A DNA stretch of 26,097 nucleotides from UBA9653 sp014859835 (GTDB lineage: Archaea > Thermoplasmatota > Thermoplasmata > UBA10834), in the NCBI GenBank assembly GCA_014859835.1, contig JACZKW010000105.1, forward strand, positions 1 through 26,097, given 5' to 3'. The notes beneath the pieces were generated by a model. It did not search any database, was not told where the DNA came from, and saw only the letters and a program-made list of their open reading frames with translations. This document shows positions 14,610 through 22,593 of this stretch, piece after piece (the stretch's first letter is position 1; each line of letters opens with the position of its first letter). A program made the position numbers and the translations under genes.

Positions 14610-17573
14610 TTATTCCTTGAGATCTCGGAATGCCCTCTCCTTACGCCTCTCTCTCTGAAGCGGTCCTGGTGCCCACCAACCCCACTTACCTAGCAGTGTC
14701 ATCATCGCCGGGACTATGTATGTTCTGACGACCATCGCATCCAACAGGATGGCAAATCCGAGGGCGAATCCGATCTCCTTCAGCATCACCGTGCTCGAAA
14801 TCATCATCATGGCGAAGGCCGACCCCATGATCACTGCCAAGGCAGTGATGATACCACCGGTCCAGTCTAGGGATTCGACTATCGCATCACGGTCTGACCG
14901 CCCTTTGTGCATCTCCTCCCGGATCCTAGTCAGTATGAAGATGTTGTAGTCCATCCCGATGCCCATCAGCATTATGAACAATATCAGAGGGGCAATCCAC
15001 AGGATCGGCTCGTTCAAAGAGTACCCGAACAGGAGAACCGTCGCAGCAAATGCCCATGAGATGCTCAGCATGATGGATATTATCGCGAACAGTGAGAGCA
15101 GAACGGCTCTGAGCACGATGAGCAGCACGATGAAAATACCGATGACCACGACCACCTCCATGATAGTGAACTGCTCGTTCAAGTCCTTGGCCAGGTCGGC
15201 GATCACCGCTGTTGCCCCACCGACATATACCACTGCGGATGCCAGTGAAGGATCGTCAGCCTTCAAGGTAGCAATCAAACCCCGAATGTCGTCGATGGTG
15301 GCAATCGAGTCTGAAGTCATCGGTCCAGTCTCCAGTATGACAGTTATCAGGACCGTGCGCTGGTCCAGACCTATGGTCTCAAGCATGAGGGACTCCTGAC
15401 TGGCGCGAGTCTCCGAGGATAACATGCTGAGGTTCCTGTAATCGATTGGAGAACCCCGAGGGTTCGTGGTGCCTGTCACCTGCTTCACGTTTTCCACGTT
15501 GGACATGGATGCAGTGACGAGTGCAACAGCATCCAACGAAGGCATACTGAAATTCCCATCGACATACACGGGAGAATCGAATATCACCACGATCTCTGTC
15601 GGCATTATCCTGCCAGCACCGAATCCATCGGTCATTGCTGTGATACCCTCGCTACTCTCCGCGCCAGAGGACATACCGCTGATGAAATCGAAACTTGTCT
15701 CCGCAGTAAGGAAGACATAAGTCGTTGGAACTGAGATGAGAATGGCTACGAGCATCACAGCCTTCGCATGATTGATCGAGAAGGTCGCGGCCTTGCGGAA
15801 ATAGCTGCGATGGCCTTGCGCTCTCTTTGCCATCACATTTTCAGCGAACTTCTTCCAGCGTTGTCCTCTTGTGGGCCAGAATATCCTGTTTCCCAGTAAC
15901 AGGAGCAGGGATGGGACCAATGTCAATGCCACAATGAGCGAAATGCCGATTGCCATCCCAAGGACCAGACCCATTGTCCTGATCATGGAGAAATCGGAGA
16001 TTGACAGTGCAAAGAAGGATATCATCACCGTCGCACCGCTGGTGGATATGCTCTCGCCTGCCCATGTTATGGAGGTCCGGACCGCATCCTCCCTCCCGTG
16101 ACCCTTTATCCGCTCCTCCCTGTATCTGGCGACGATGAATATGGCATAGTCAGTGCCGACACCCATCAGTATGCTGAAGAGCATTGTTACAACAGTGTAG
16201 TGGATATCGGCCACCAAAGAACCTACAACGAATACTATCGCTTGGCTTACGCCCAATGCGACCATCACGCCACCCAGCGGAAGGAACTGTGCCACGACAG
16301 ATCTGAAGAATACGCCCATCAGCACGATTATAAGGACGATTGTGATGGGCTCGATGAGCATCAGCTCATTTGTCATTGAGGATTCCATATCAGCCGTTAT
16401 GGCTGCGTCCCCAGTCACATAGAGCCCATAGTCGGTTCCGAGGTATGTGGGTTTCGCATCCGATACCATATCTCTTAGAGCTTGCACATTGTCTACGATG
16501 GGTTTCTCGCCGCCCTCCATGAAATCCGAACTCTTGTCGAAGGTGAGGACGACCAACATCGTGCTGTTATCCGGACTCACGAATCCGGCTAGATATTCTG
16601 GAGGAATGCTGATAGGATAATCCGAGATCGAACCTTCAGCGACAATTTGAGAAGCGAATGCAATGGCCTCCGAATAATCATATTCTGGACCTATTGAATA
16701 GACTTCTTCCAGGAATGACAAGTCATCGATTCCAGAGAGTGATGAAATCATCGAGATGGAGAATCCATGGATGACGCTAGCATTGGAGAAGGTAGTGAAA
16801 TCGAATGAGTAGAGAACCGATGTCATCATGACCATCTGGTCTTCAGGATATTGCGTCTCATCGATGAAGATCGGCGCTGCGACCGTTATCGCGTCATCTG
16901 CTCTAGCCACGGGATCGGACGCTAGTGTGGAGTTCTCAGAGGTCGCGTTCCAGGCTATGGCAAACGAAGAGAAGTACTGATATGTGGCAAGTTTGACCGC
17001 TTCATCCTCGGTTGCGAGAGTGGCATCCAAGGCAGACAGGGTGATCGTGTATGCTTCGGCATCTCGATCAGAGATATTGAGTGTCGAATTAGTGTAGTAT
17101 ATCCAGTTATTCAGGTAGAGAGAAGGAACACCATAAAAGAGGTTCACGGTCTGATTGACTTCAGACTCGACGGAGTACATCATCGGTCCCATTTCGATTA
17201 CAGCAGCGGTGATCGCGCCAGTGAACACGGAATAGATAGTGGTCATGGATTCCAGGTATTCGAGTCCATCCTCCGCGGCAACTTGGTTCTCCAGGTCAAT
17301 ACAGAAATCCCTCACAGACGGGCTAGTGACATCGTTCCCACTGATGACGATCATAAGTGTGCTGTTCGCTACAGCGGTAGGAAACTGCTCATCTATGATA
17401 TCTTGAGCGATGAGGGACTCCTTATCACCAGCAACCATCTCGGATTCCTGGTATACTAGCACCTCATTCACTTTCAGCACTGCAGGCACAACGAACGCGA
17501 GAATGATTATCCAGGCGACGAGGATCTTCTTGTGATGGCGAATTACGCCATCAGCGAGTTTTTCGAATATCAT
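14610..17573 (-). CDS. MMPL/RND-superfamily membrane exporter
   Basis: A 987-residue protein with the duplicated RND layout: one helix at residues ~15-35, a large extracellular domain (~40-370), five or six helices, then the same order again. The two halves carry the matching MMPL motif after helix 4: 'GVGTDYAIFIVARYREE' near residue 475 and 'GMDYNIFILTRIREE' near 875. These Asp-Tyr pairs carry the proton relay of MmpL-type transporters, which export lipids or hydrophobic compounds using the proton gradient. The extracellular domains are Ser/Thr/Asn rich with several N-x-S/T sites that suit archaeal N-glycosylation. The ATG at 17573 follows GAGGGTG at good spacing; an ATG at 17591 is less likely. 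It is divergent from a TrmB-type regulator across a shared promoter, so regulation by that protein is likely. The substrate is unknown. Confidence 0.9.
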   Translation of the reverse strand: MIFEKLADGVIRHHKKILVAWIIILAFVVPAVLKVNEVLVYQESEMVAGDKESLIAQDIIDEQFPTAVANSTLMIVISGNDVTSPSVRDFCIDLENQVAAEDGLEYLESMTTIYSVFTGAITAAVIEMGPMMYSVESEVNQTVNLFYGVPSLYLNNWIYYTNSTLNISDRDAEAYTITLSALDATLATEDEAVKLATYQYFSSFAIAWNATSENSTLASDPVARADDAITVAAPIFIDETQYPEDQMVMMTSVLYSFDFTTFSNASVIHGFSISMISSLSGIDDLSFLEEVYSIGPEYDYSEAIAFASQIVAEGSISDYPISIPPEYLAGFVSPDNSTMLVVLTFDKSSDFMEGGEKPIVDNVQALRDMVSDAKPTYLGTDYGLYVTGDAAITADMESSMTNELMLIEPITIVLIIVLMGVFFRSVVAQFLPLGGVMVALGVSQAIVFVVGSLVADIHYTVVTMLFSILMGVGTDYAIFIVARYREERIKGHGREDAVRTSITWAGESISTSGATVMISFFALSISDFSMIRTMGLVLGMAIGISLIVALTLVPSLLLLLGNRIFWPTRGQRWKKFAENVMAKRAQGHRSYFRKAATFSINHAKAVMLVAILISVPTTYVFLTAETSFDFISGMSSGAESSEGITAMTDGFGAGRIMPTEIVVIFDSPVYVDGNFSMPSLDAVALVTASMSNVENVKQVTGTTNPRGSPIDYRNLSMLSSETRASQESLMLETIGLDQRTVLITVILETGPMTSDSIATIDDIRGLIATLKADDPSLASAVVYVGGATAVIADLAKDLNEQFTIMEVVVVIGIFIVLLIVLRAVLLSLFAIISIMLSISWAFAATVLLFGYSLNEPILWIAPLILFIMLMGIGMDYNIFILTRIREEMHKGRSDRDAIVESLDWTGGIITALAVIMGSAFAMMMISSTVMLKEIGFALGFAILLDAMVVRTYIVPAMMTLLGKWGWWAPGPLQRERRKERAFRDLKE

Positions 17574-17603
17574 AGGTGCACCCTCAAGCATGTTGTCATT
17601 GTC

Positions 17604-17646
17604 TTACTAACAAGAATGTCGTTAAATCCAAACTAACATATAAGTA
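17604..17646. promoter_or_regulatory. Shared bidirectional promoter between MMPL and TrmB-like genes
   Basis: ACATATAAGT (17636-17645) reads as a box A on both strands (ACTTATATGT on the other). It predicts starts near 17612 for the exporter and near 17666 for the regulator. ACTAACA occurs twice in direct orientation, at 17606-17612 and 17632-17638, 26 bases apart, so one copy touches the box A and the other the exporter start site. These are candidate regulator sites. Confidence 0.5.
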
Positions 17647-17692
17647 TTTCGCAGTCATATCTACATTGGTAGATGTCACAGAGAAGGATACA

Positions 17693-18448
17693 TTGACCCA
17701 TCAAAAAGTTATTGATAGATTGATCTCACTCGGCTTGACCACATACGAGGCCAAGGTATTCTCCGCACTCACAAGATTAGGAGAAGCCAGAGTCAGCGAA
17801 ATCCACACAGTCGCCGAGGTCCCCAGGTCCGCGATTTATGAGACTCTGGACCGCTTGGAGCACCGAGGAATCATCGAGACATCAACCGGGAGGCCGAGGC
17901 GATTCAGGGCTGTACCTCCGAAGATAGCGATATCGAAGATAGAGTCTGAAGTGATGAGTGCGATCAAAGACGCAAGGGAAGGACTCGAGGAACTCGCATG
18001 CACACCCCCTCAGGGAGCATCAGATGTCCGAATCTGGGCCATCAAAGGGAAGACGAGAATGAAGGAACGGATAGAGCGCATGATAGATTCCACGGAATCT
18101 GAATTGCTCGTCGCAGGGGACCCTGACCTACTCGTCGCATTTGAGGGACTATGGAAAATGGCCAAGGAAAAGAAGACCAAGATCCGATTCGCTACCACGG
18201 ATCCCGACAAAATCAGGGCTCTAAAGAAACATGGAGAGATTCTTCGTCCAAAGTCAAGAATGAAGACATCTGAGATGAATCCTCCGAAGGTGCTGTTCGT
18301 CCGTTCGGATAAGAAGACCATACTCGTGGCGAGTGAGTACAAGGACGAGAAGCAAATAGAGGATATGACAGCGTTCTGGACGGATGATCAATCGATAGTC
18401 GGATTCATCAACTATCTCATGGAACCGATCACAACCCACTATGATTGA
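17693..18448 (+). CDS. TrmB-family transcriptional regulator
   Basis: A 251-residue protein with the TrmB winged helix at the N-terminus: 'LISLGLTTYEAKVFSALTRLGEARVSEIHTVAEV' (quoted here only as a family region, residues ~10-43) followed by 'PRSAIYETLDRLEHRGIIE', the recognition helix and wing. A short coiled segment and a C-terminal domain of about 150 residues with 'SELLVAGDPDLL' follow, like the phospholipase-D-type effector domain (TrmB/RegR C-terminal) that often binds sugars. In archaea these proteins repress or activate transport and sugar genes. I chose TTG 17693 because GAGAAGG lies five bases upstream and the helix then starts at the usual distance. A TTG at 17666, exactly at the predicted transcript start, is the alternative. 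It probably controls itself and the divergent MMPL exporter; the ligand is unknown. Confidence 0.82.
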   Translation: MTHQKVIDRLISLGLTTYEAKVFSALTRLGEARVSEIHTVAEVPRSAIYETLDRLEHRGIIETSTGRPRRFRAVPPKIAISKIESEVMSAIKDAREGLEELACTPPQGASDVRIWAIKGKTRMKERIERMIDSTESELLVAGDPDLLVAFEGLWKMAKEKKTKIRFATTDPDKIRALKKHGEILRPKSRMKTSEMNPPKVLFVRSDKKTILVASEYKDEKQIEDMTAFWTDDQSIVGFINYLMEPITTHYD

Positions 18449-18513
18449 TTTGAGCCTCGGATATGTTCCGGGCAGGGATCAAGAATAATCGATTATCACC
18501 AGGGAGGAGTCAT

Positions 18514-19023
18514 ATGGATGAGTCGGAACCCGTGAATTATCGGAAGTTCAGTGATAATGATCTTGGAAGCTGTCGCAAGCTCTGGGAGCAGCTCACAATC
18601 GCGCATCGAGCCATCTATGACAATCCAAGCATAGGTGGTCCAGACCCCGGCAAGTTCTTCGACGAACACCTCGAAAAGATCGGCACTGAGAACATATGGA
18701 TCGCCGAGATGAATGGTCAGGTCAAGGGGCTCATGGGACTCGAGATTGGAGAAGAGGAGATTACGATCGAGCCACTCGTCATCGCTCAGTCTCAGCGTGG
18801 GAAAGGCATAGGAAGAGGGTTCATGGAGATTGCAATTCAAGAGGCGAAGAACCGGAACGCCACCTTCTTGAGCGTCAAGCCAGTTGCGAGAAACCTGAGC
18901 GCACTCAGATTCTTCAGCATGAATGGCATGACGACTGTCGGCCATGTCGAGCTATTTATGGATTTGAAGAATAGAGAATGGAAGGATGGGCTCAGACTAC
19001 ATGACATGGATCTCAAATATTGA
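18514..19023 (+). CDS. GNAT-family N-acetyltransferase
   Basis: A 169-residue single-domain GNAT enzyme. The acetyl-CoA pyrophosphate loop is canonical: 'QSQRGKGIGRGFMEIAIQEA' at about residues 93-112. It is preceded by 'NIWIAEMNGQVKGLMGLEI' strands and followed by 'VKPVARNLSALRFFSMNGM', the usual N-x3-A-x2-F-Y/F element. The acceptor is unknown. The ATG at 18514 has a strong ribosome site GGGAGGAG just upstream; an ATG at 18463 is weaker. It lies 65 bp after the TrmB-like gene on the same strand and could be read in the same transcript, which would place it in the same regulatory unit as the MMPL exporter. Confidence 0.85.
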   Translation: MDESEPVNYRKFSDNDLGSCRKLWEQLTIAHRAIYDNPSIGGPDPGKFFDEHLEKIGTENIWIAEMNGQVKGLMGLEIGEEEITIEPLVIAQSQRGKGIGRGFMEIAIQEAKNRNATFLSVKPVARNLSALRFFSMNGMTTVGHVELFMDLKNREWKDGLRLHDMDLKY

Positions 19024-19179
19024 TGATGCATGATCGCGTGTCGGCTGAGTTGCGGCAGCATGGTCATGCGGTGGTAGGAACTCCATGTCAAGACTGGGAC
19101 TATAGGCATACATAGTTGACTCCGTCTCGACAGCATGAAGATAAGGCACATTGATTCTGAGCGCTCAGAAGTGAATCTG

Positions 19180-19395
19180 ATGGCCTTGCGTCTATTAAGA
19201 TCGAGATGCTGGATTGTCACCAACCAGGGAAGGGAAGGTGATGAGAATACGACCTACATGTTCTGCCAGACCAAGCTCCGAGGCATGCGATGCCCACTGA
19301 AAGAGATCCCCGGCAAGATAGCTTTCGAACTCAGCAGCGACTGTTTCGAGGCCGTGAGAAAAGAGAGCCCATGCAAGAAACAGCGAAACCTATGA
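19180..19395 (+). CDS. Small Cys-containing hypothetical protein
   Basis: A 71-codon ORF (86 if read from the ATG at 19135) in a gap otherwise without genes. It has four well-spaced cysteines after the start, in 'RSRCWIV', 'YMFCQTK', 'GMRCPLKE' and 'SDCFEA', with a fifth near the end in 'SPCKKQ', which could bind zinc or form disulfides. Codon use (AAG, GAG, ATC, CTC, AGA) looks like the surrounding genes. There is no strong ribosome site, but an AT-rich ACTATAGGCATACATAG element near 19099-19115 could serve the 19135 start as a leaderless one. I recognise no family. It may be a real small protein or chance; about even odds. Confidence 0.4.
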   Translation: MALRLLRSRCWIVTNQGREGDENTTYMFCQTKLRGMRCPLKEIPGKIAFELSSDCFEAVRKESPCKKQRNL

Positions 19396-19430
19396 TCCCT
19401 CGTTTCAATCAAATCCTGGTCCTGGAAAAG

Positions 19431-19486
19431 GCTTGATATACTGCGTATGAATTGTGTGCAATGTGTGATTTGTATGAACAATACAA
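19431..19486 (+). promoter_or_regulatory. Promoter and palindromic operator of the AbrB/ABC operon
   Basis: GCTTGATATA (19431-19440) is a box A with a predicted start near 19463. TTGTAT-GAACA-ATACAA (19470-19486) is an inverted repeat with six-base arms that covers the proposed ATG at 19474. An operator for the first gene's own product (AbrB type) is likely, as these proteins commonly autorepress. Confidence 0.45.
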
Positions 19487-19746
19487 TTCAAATGAAGCCA
19501 CATACCCTGAACGTTTACGGAACTGTCAAGGTCGGAGAGAGAGGACAGGTTGTCATTCCTGCTGAGGCGAGAAAGGAGCTCGGCATAAAAGCTGGTGACC
19601 TTATGCTGGTAATCGGAACACCGATGAAGGATGGTGTCGCCCTGATCAGAGCGGAGGCAGTGCAGGAAATGATCAGCAAGATAAGCATGGGGTTGACAGT
19701 GACGGATGTCGACAAGGAACGTTCTTCTAAGAAGAATAGAAGATGA
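19474..19746 (+). CDS. AbrB/SpoVT-type DNA-binding protein
   Basis: A 90-residue protein with one swapped-hairpin AbrB domain: 'YGTVKVGERGQVVIPAEARKELGIKAGDLMLVIG' (residues ~15-48, with the typical 'GQVVIP..AR..L.I..GD' core) and then 'GVALIRAEAVQEMISKI'. Such proteins dimerise and bind palindromic AT-rich DNA. The tail is basic ('KERSSKKNRR'). The ATG at 19474 fits the predicted transcript start; an ATG at 19492 would still keep the whole domain, and one at 19447 lies before the promoter's start point. The gene is 25 bp before the first ABC ATPase and heads a five-gene operon, so it is probably the local regulator of the two exporters. An antitoxin role is less likely, because no toxin gene is adjacent. 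Confidence 0.85.
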   Translation: MNNTIQMKPHTLNVYGTVKVGERGQVVIPAEARKELGIKAGDLMLVIGTPMKDGVALIRAEAVQEMISKISMGLTVTDVDKERSSKKNRR

Positions 19747-19771
19747 GCACTCAATCAAGGGGGCATCCGAA

Positions 19772-20707
19772 ATGAACGAGCCTATTAGAACCGAGAATCT
19801 CACAAAGAATTTCAACGGATTCAGAGCGCTAGATAATCTCAGCATCGCTGTCAGGAAGAATTCATTCTTGGGATTTCTTGGGCCCAATGGTGCTGGAAAG
19901 ACCACAACAATCAAGATATTAACGGATCTGCTATCACCATCAAGTGGATCCGCATATATCAATGGAATTGATATCTCTGAAGATCCGAAAAAAGCTCTGA
20001 CTGACCTGGGGACAGTCGTTGAAACCCCTGAATTCTATCCTTACCTCACACCAAATGAGACACTGGCATACCTAGGCGAATTGCATGGAATGGGCGATGA
20101 GGACCTTCGAAGGAGAACGAAGGAAGTACTTGAGATTGTCAAGATGTCGGAATGGGCGGACAAGCGTGTGGGCAAATTCTCTAAAGGGATGAAACAACGC
20201 ATTGCCATCGCCCAGGCGATATTGCATGAACCGTCCGTTATAATCCTCGACGAACCGACCAGTGGACTTGACCCCAGAGGCATGTACGAGGTTCGTGAGA
20301 TTCTGACAGAACTGAAGAAGGAGGACTACACCATGCTGATGTCATCCCACCTGCTAAATGAGGTACAGCAGGTATGTGATGATGTCGTACTCATAAACCG
20401 AGGGCAACTCCTAAAGAGCGGTTCTGTAGAAGAGCTGATAGCTTCCGCGAATGTGAGGAGACTGGATGTAAGGACTCTTACTGAGACGACAGAATCCCAG
20501 CTCAAGAAGATATCTCAATTCAAAGGAGTGTCTGATTTTGAATCGTTCGGTTCAAGAGACTTTTCGCTCTCGCTCGAAGGAGCCGATGAGACGCAGGCCG
20601 ATCTATTGACTGGACTTCAGAATATGGGGCTTCGGCTTGTACATTTCAAGGAGAACGGAGTCACGTTGGAAAACCTGTACATGTCACTGATAAAGGACTC
20701 GAGGTGA
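19772..20707 (+). CDS. ABC-2 exporter ATP-binding protein (first pair)
   Basis: A 311-residue ATPase. It has Walker A 'GPNGAGKTT' (37-45), a Q-loop region 'VVETPEFYPYLTPNE', a degenerate signature 'FSKGMKQRIAIAQ' (near residue 134; the usual form is LSGGQ), Walker B 'VIILDEPTSGLDP' and the switch His in 'LMSSHLLNEVQQ'. The C-terminal ~90 residues form a DUF4162-like accessory domain of the CcmA type. It drives export by the following permease, with which it overlaps by 4 bp (GTGA). The start is fixed by AAGGGGG eight bases upstream of the ATG; an ATG at 19706 would overlap the AbrB gene. It belongs to the subgroup of bacteriocin, antibiotic and NosF-like ATPases; the substrate is unknown. Confidence 0.92.
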   Translation: MNEPIRTENLTKNFNGFRALDNLSIAVRKNSFLGFLGPNGAGKTTTIKILTDLLSPSSGSAYINGIDISEDPKKALTDLGTVVETPEFYPYLTPNETLAYLGELHGMGDEDLRRRTKEVLEIVKMSEWADKRVGKFSKGMKQRIAIAQAILHEPSVIILDEPTSGLDPRGMYEVREILTELKKEDYTMLMSSHLLNEVQQVCDDVVLINRGQLLKSGSVEELIASANVRRLDVRTLTETTESQLKKISQFKGVSDFESFGSRDFSLSLEGADETQADLLTGLQNMGLRLVHFKENGVTLENLYMSLIKDSR

Positions 20708-21579
20708 TTGAGATTAACGAGACCATCACAAAGACAGACCGAAAGAGCTCATATGTTGCACCATCAGACCTATCACAGATAGGTATTGTCATGAAATATG
20801 ATATTCTGAAATACTTGCGAAGCAACCGACTAATCGGATTCGTAGCTATCGAAGCGCTCGTGCTTCTACTCATAACTGCAATCCCTCCGTTGCTCGGCAA
20901 TTCATATGCAGACAATGCGGATGAATTCATAAACACCTATGCCAGCTTTGCAAGCATCCTCATCATAATCGGCGCGACGTTATTCGCTGGAGATGCCATC
21001 GTATCCGAATTCCAGAACCGAACGGGATATCTGCTGTTTCCAAAGCCAGTCAAGAGAAGTACACTCTTGGCAGGCAAATTTCTGGCTTCAACTGGGGCAA
21101 TGTTCCTCATGTTGTTCCTGTACTATGGTATCGCGCTTGGGCTAGGGCTCCTCATAACTGGAGGGTTCTCCATCCTTGGCGTTGAATCGCTACTCCTGGC
21201 GATGATGTATGCAACGGCGGCCATCTCAGTTGGATTCCTGATTAGCTCAGTAATGAAAGGGACGACCGGTGCTCAGATACTCACTTTCGCCCTATTCCTG
21301 TTCATCTTCACGATCATAACAGGAGTGCTGACAGTGAGCGGTATGGAGCCGTGGTTCATAGTGAGCTATTCCGGTGGGGCAATCAGCTACATCACTCAGG
21401 ATCCGTATCCAATCAGCGGCGCAGCCACTGGGGGAACGGAGGGTTTCGCTCCGGGGGGGATCGAGATGACTAATTACTATCCTGAAATCGGCGTGGCAAT
21501 CGCGGTCATGCTGGCTTATGCTGTGATATCGCTGGTTCTTGCATATTACTTCTTCAACAGAAGGCAGATGTCAGCGTAG
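20704..21579 (+). CDS. ABC-2 transporter permease (first pair)
   Basis: A 291-residue membrane protein starting at GTG 20704, whose GTGA overlaps the ATPase stop. It has about 35 polar N-terminal residues and then six hydrophobic helices. The cytoplasmic loop 'SEFQNRTGYLLFPKPVKRSTLLAGK' (two overlapping parts, residues ~100-124) is the coupling region typical of NosY/ABC-2 permeases. A long polar extracellular loop rich in Gly ('GGTEGFAPGG') lies before the last helix. It forms a homodimeric channel with the preceding ATPase. No family-specific substrate motif is seen. Confidence 0.88.
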   Translation: MIEINETITKTDRKSSYVAPSDLSQIGIVMKYDILKYLRSNRLIGFVAIEALVLLLITAIPPLLGNSYADNADEFINTYASFASILIIIGATLFAGDAIVSEFQNRTGYLLFPKPVKRSTLLAGKFLASTGAMFLMLFLYYGIALGLGLLITGGFSILGVESLLLAMMYATAAISVGFLISSVMKGTTGAQILTFALFLFIFTIITGVLTVSGMEPWFIVSYSGGAISYITQDPYPISGAATGGTEGFAPGGIEMTNYYPEIGVAIAVMLAYAVISLVLAYYFFNRRQMSA

Positions 21580-21613
21580 ACCAAGAAGGGATAGAAGAAA
21601 TCGTGGTGTGATC

Positions 21614-22591
21614 ATGACAGACAACATCATAGAAGTGGAGAATCTCGAACATTCGTTCGGGGATCTAAAGGCCGTCGATAAGGTGAGCTTCTCAGTTCAG
21701 GAAGGAGAAATCTTCTCTTTCCTTGGACCCAACGGAGCGGGCAAGAGCACCACGATCAACGTATTGACCACCCAATTGCCGTGCCAGAAAGGAACCGTCC
21801 GCGTATGTGGGTTCGATGTCAGAACGGCCCCTCATTCCGTGAAGGAATCAATTGGCATAGTGTTCCAGGATGAGGTACTCGATAGGGACATGACCGTCAA
21901 GGAGACCTTGGAATTCCATGGACGAATCTACTCGATGCCAAGAGCACAGAGACTCGAGAGAGAGAAGGAACTCTTGGAATTGGTGGAACTCGAGGAAAAA
22001 GTGGATGTCAGGACTAAGCACCTCAGTGGAGGCATGAAGAGGCGCCTAGAGATCGCTCGAGGTCTAATGACTCGCCCAAGAGTTCTCTTCCTAGATGAGC
22101 CAACGATAGGTTTGGACCCACAGACGCGTCTTCGGATATGGGACTATATAAAACGCGTCAATGAGGAGGGGACGACGATATTCCTTACGACCCACTACAT
22201 GGATGAGGCAGATCTGCTGAGTAACCGTATAGAGATCATGGATCACGGCAAGATAATCGCTTCTGGAACTTCCGAATCTTTGAAAAATACCCTTGGCAAG
22301 GATATGATCTACCTCGAAACAGAGAATGATGAGAAATCTGCTGAAATCTCAAGGAGGGTCTCTGAGGTTACTGAGGTAAAGAAGACCTCGAAAGGGCTCG
22401 AGCTCATCCTGGATGCGGACGGAAGCAGAGTTCTACCAACGATCCTCCGATCCATCGAAGACGAGAGCATCGACATTCTGAGTGTCAAGATGAAGAAACC
22501 ATCGCTCGATGATGTCTTCGTGCACTACACGGGAAGAGAGATCAGAACTGGCCCCGGCGAAAATGGCATGCCCAAGATGAGGAGGCGCTGA
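21614..22591 (+). CDS. ABC-2 exporter ATP-binding protein (DrrA-like, second pair)
   Basis: A 325-residue ATPase of the daunorubicin-resistance (DrrA) type. It has Walker A 'GPNGAGKST' (~38-46), a Q-loop 'IGIVFQDEVLDRDMTV', an intact signature 'LSGGMKRRLEIARGL' (~136), Walker B 'VLFLDEPTIGLDP' and switch His 'FLTTHYMDEAD'. The C-terminal domain ends 'KKPSLDDVFVHYTGRE', as in DrrA proteins. The start ATG at 21614 follows GTGGTGTGATC; an in-frame ATG at 21539 lies inside the preceding permease gene and adds Arg-rich non-family residues. The permease follows after 2 bp. The signature and C-terminal domain differ from the first ATPase, so the two pairs are not a recent duplication. Confidence 0.93.
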   Translation: MTDNIIEVENLEHSFGDLKAVDKVSFSVQEGEIFSFLGPNGAGKSTTINVLTTQLPCQKGTVRVCGFDVRTAPHSVKESIGIVFQDEVLDRDMTVKETLEFHGRIYSMPRAQRLEREKELLELVELEEKVDVRTKHLSGGMKRRLEIARGLMTRPRVLFLDEPTIGLDPQTRLRIWDYIKRVNEEGTTIFLTTHYMDEADLLSNRIEIMDHGKIIASGTSESLKNTLGKDMIYLETENDEKSAEISRRVSEVTEVKKTSKGLELILDADGSRVLPTILRSIEDESIDILSVKMKKPSLDDVFVHYTGREIRTGPGENGMPKMRRR

Positions 22592-22593
22592 TC

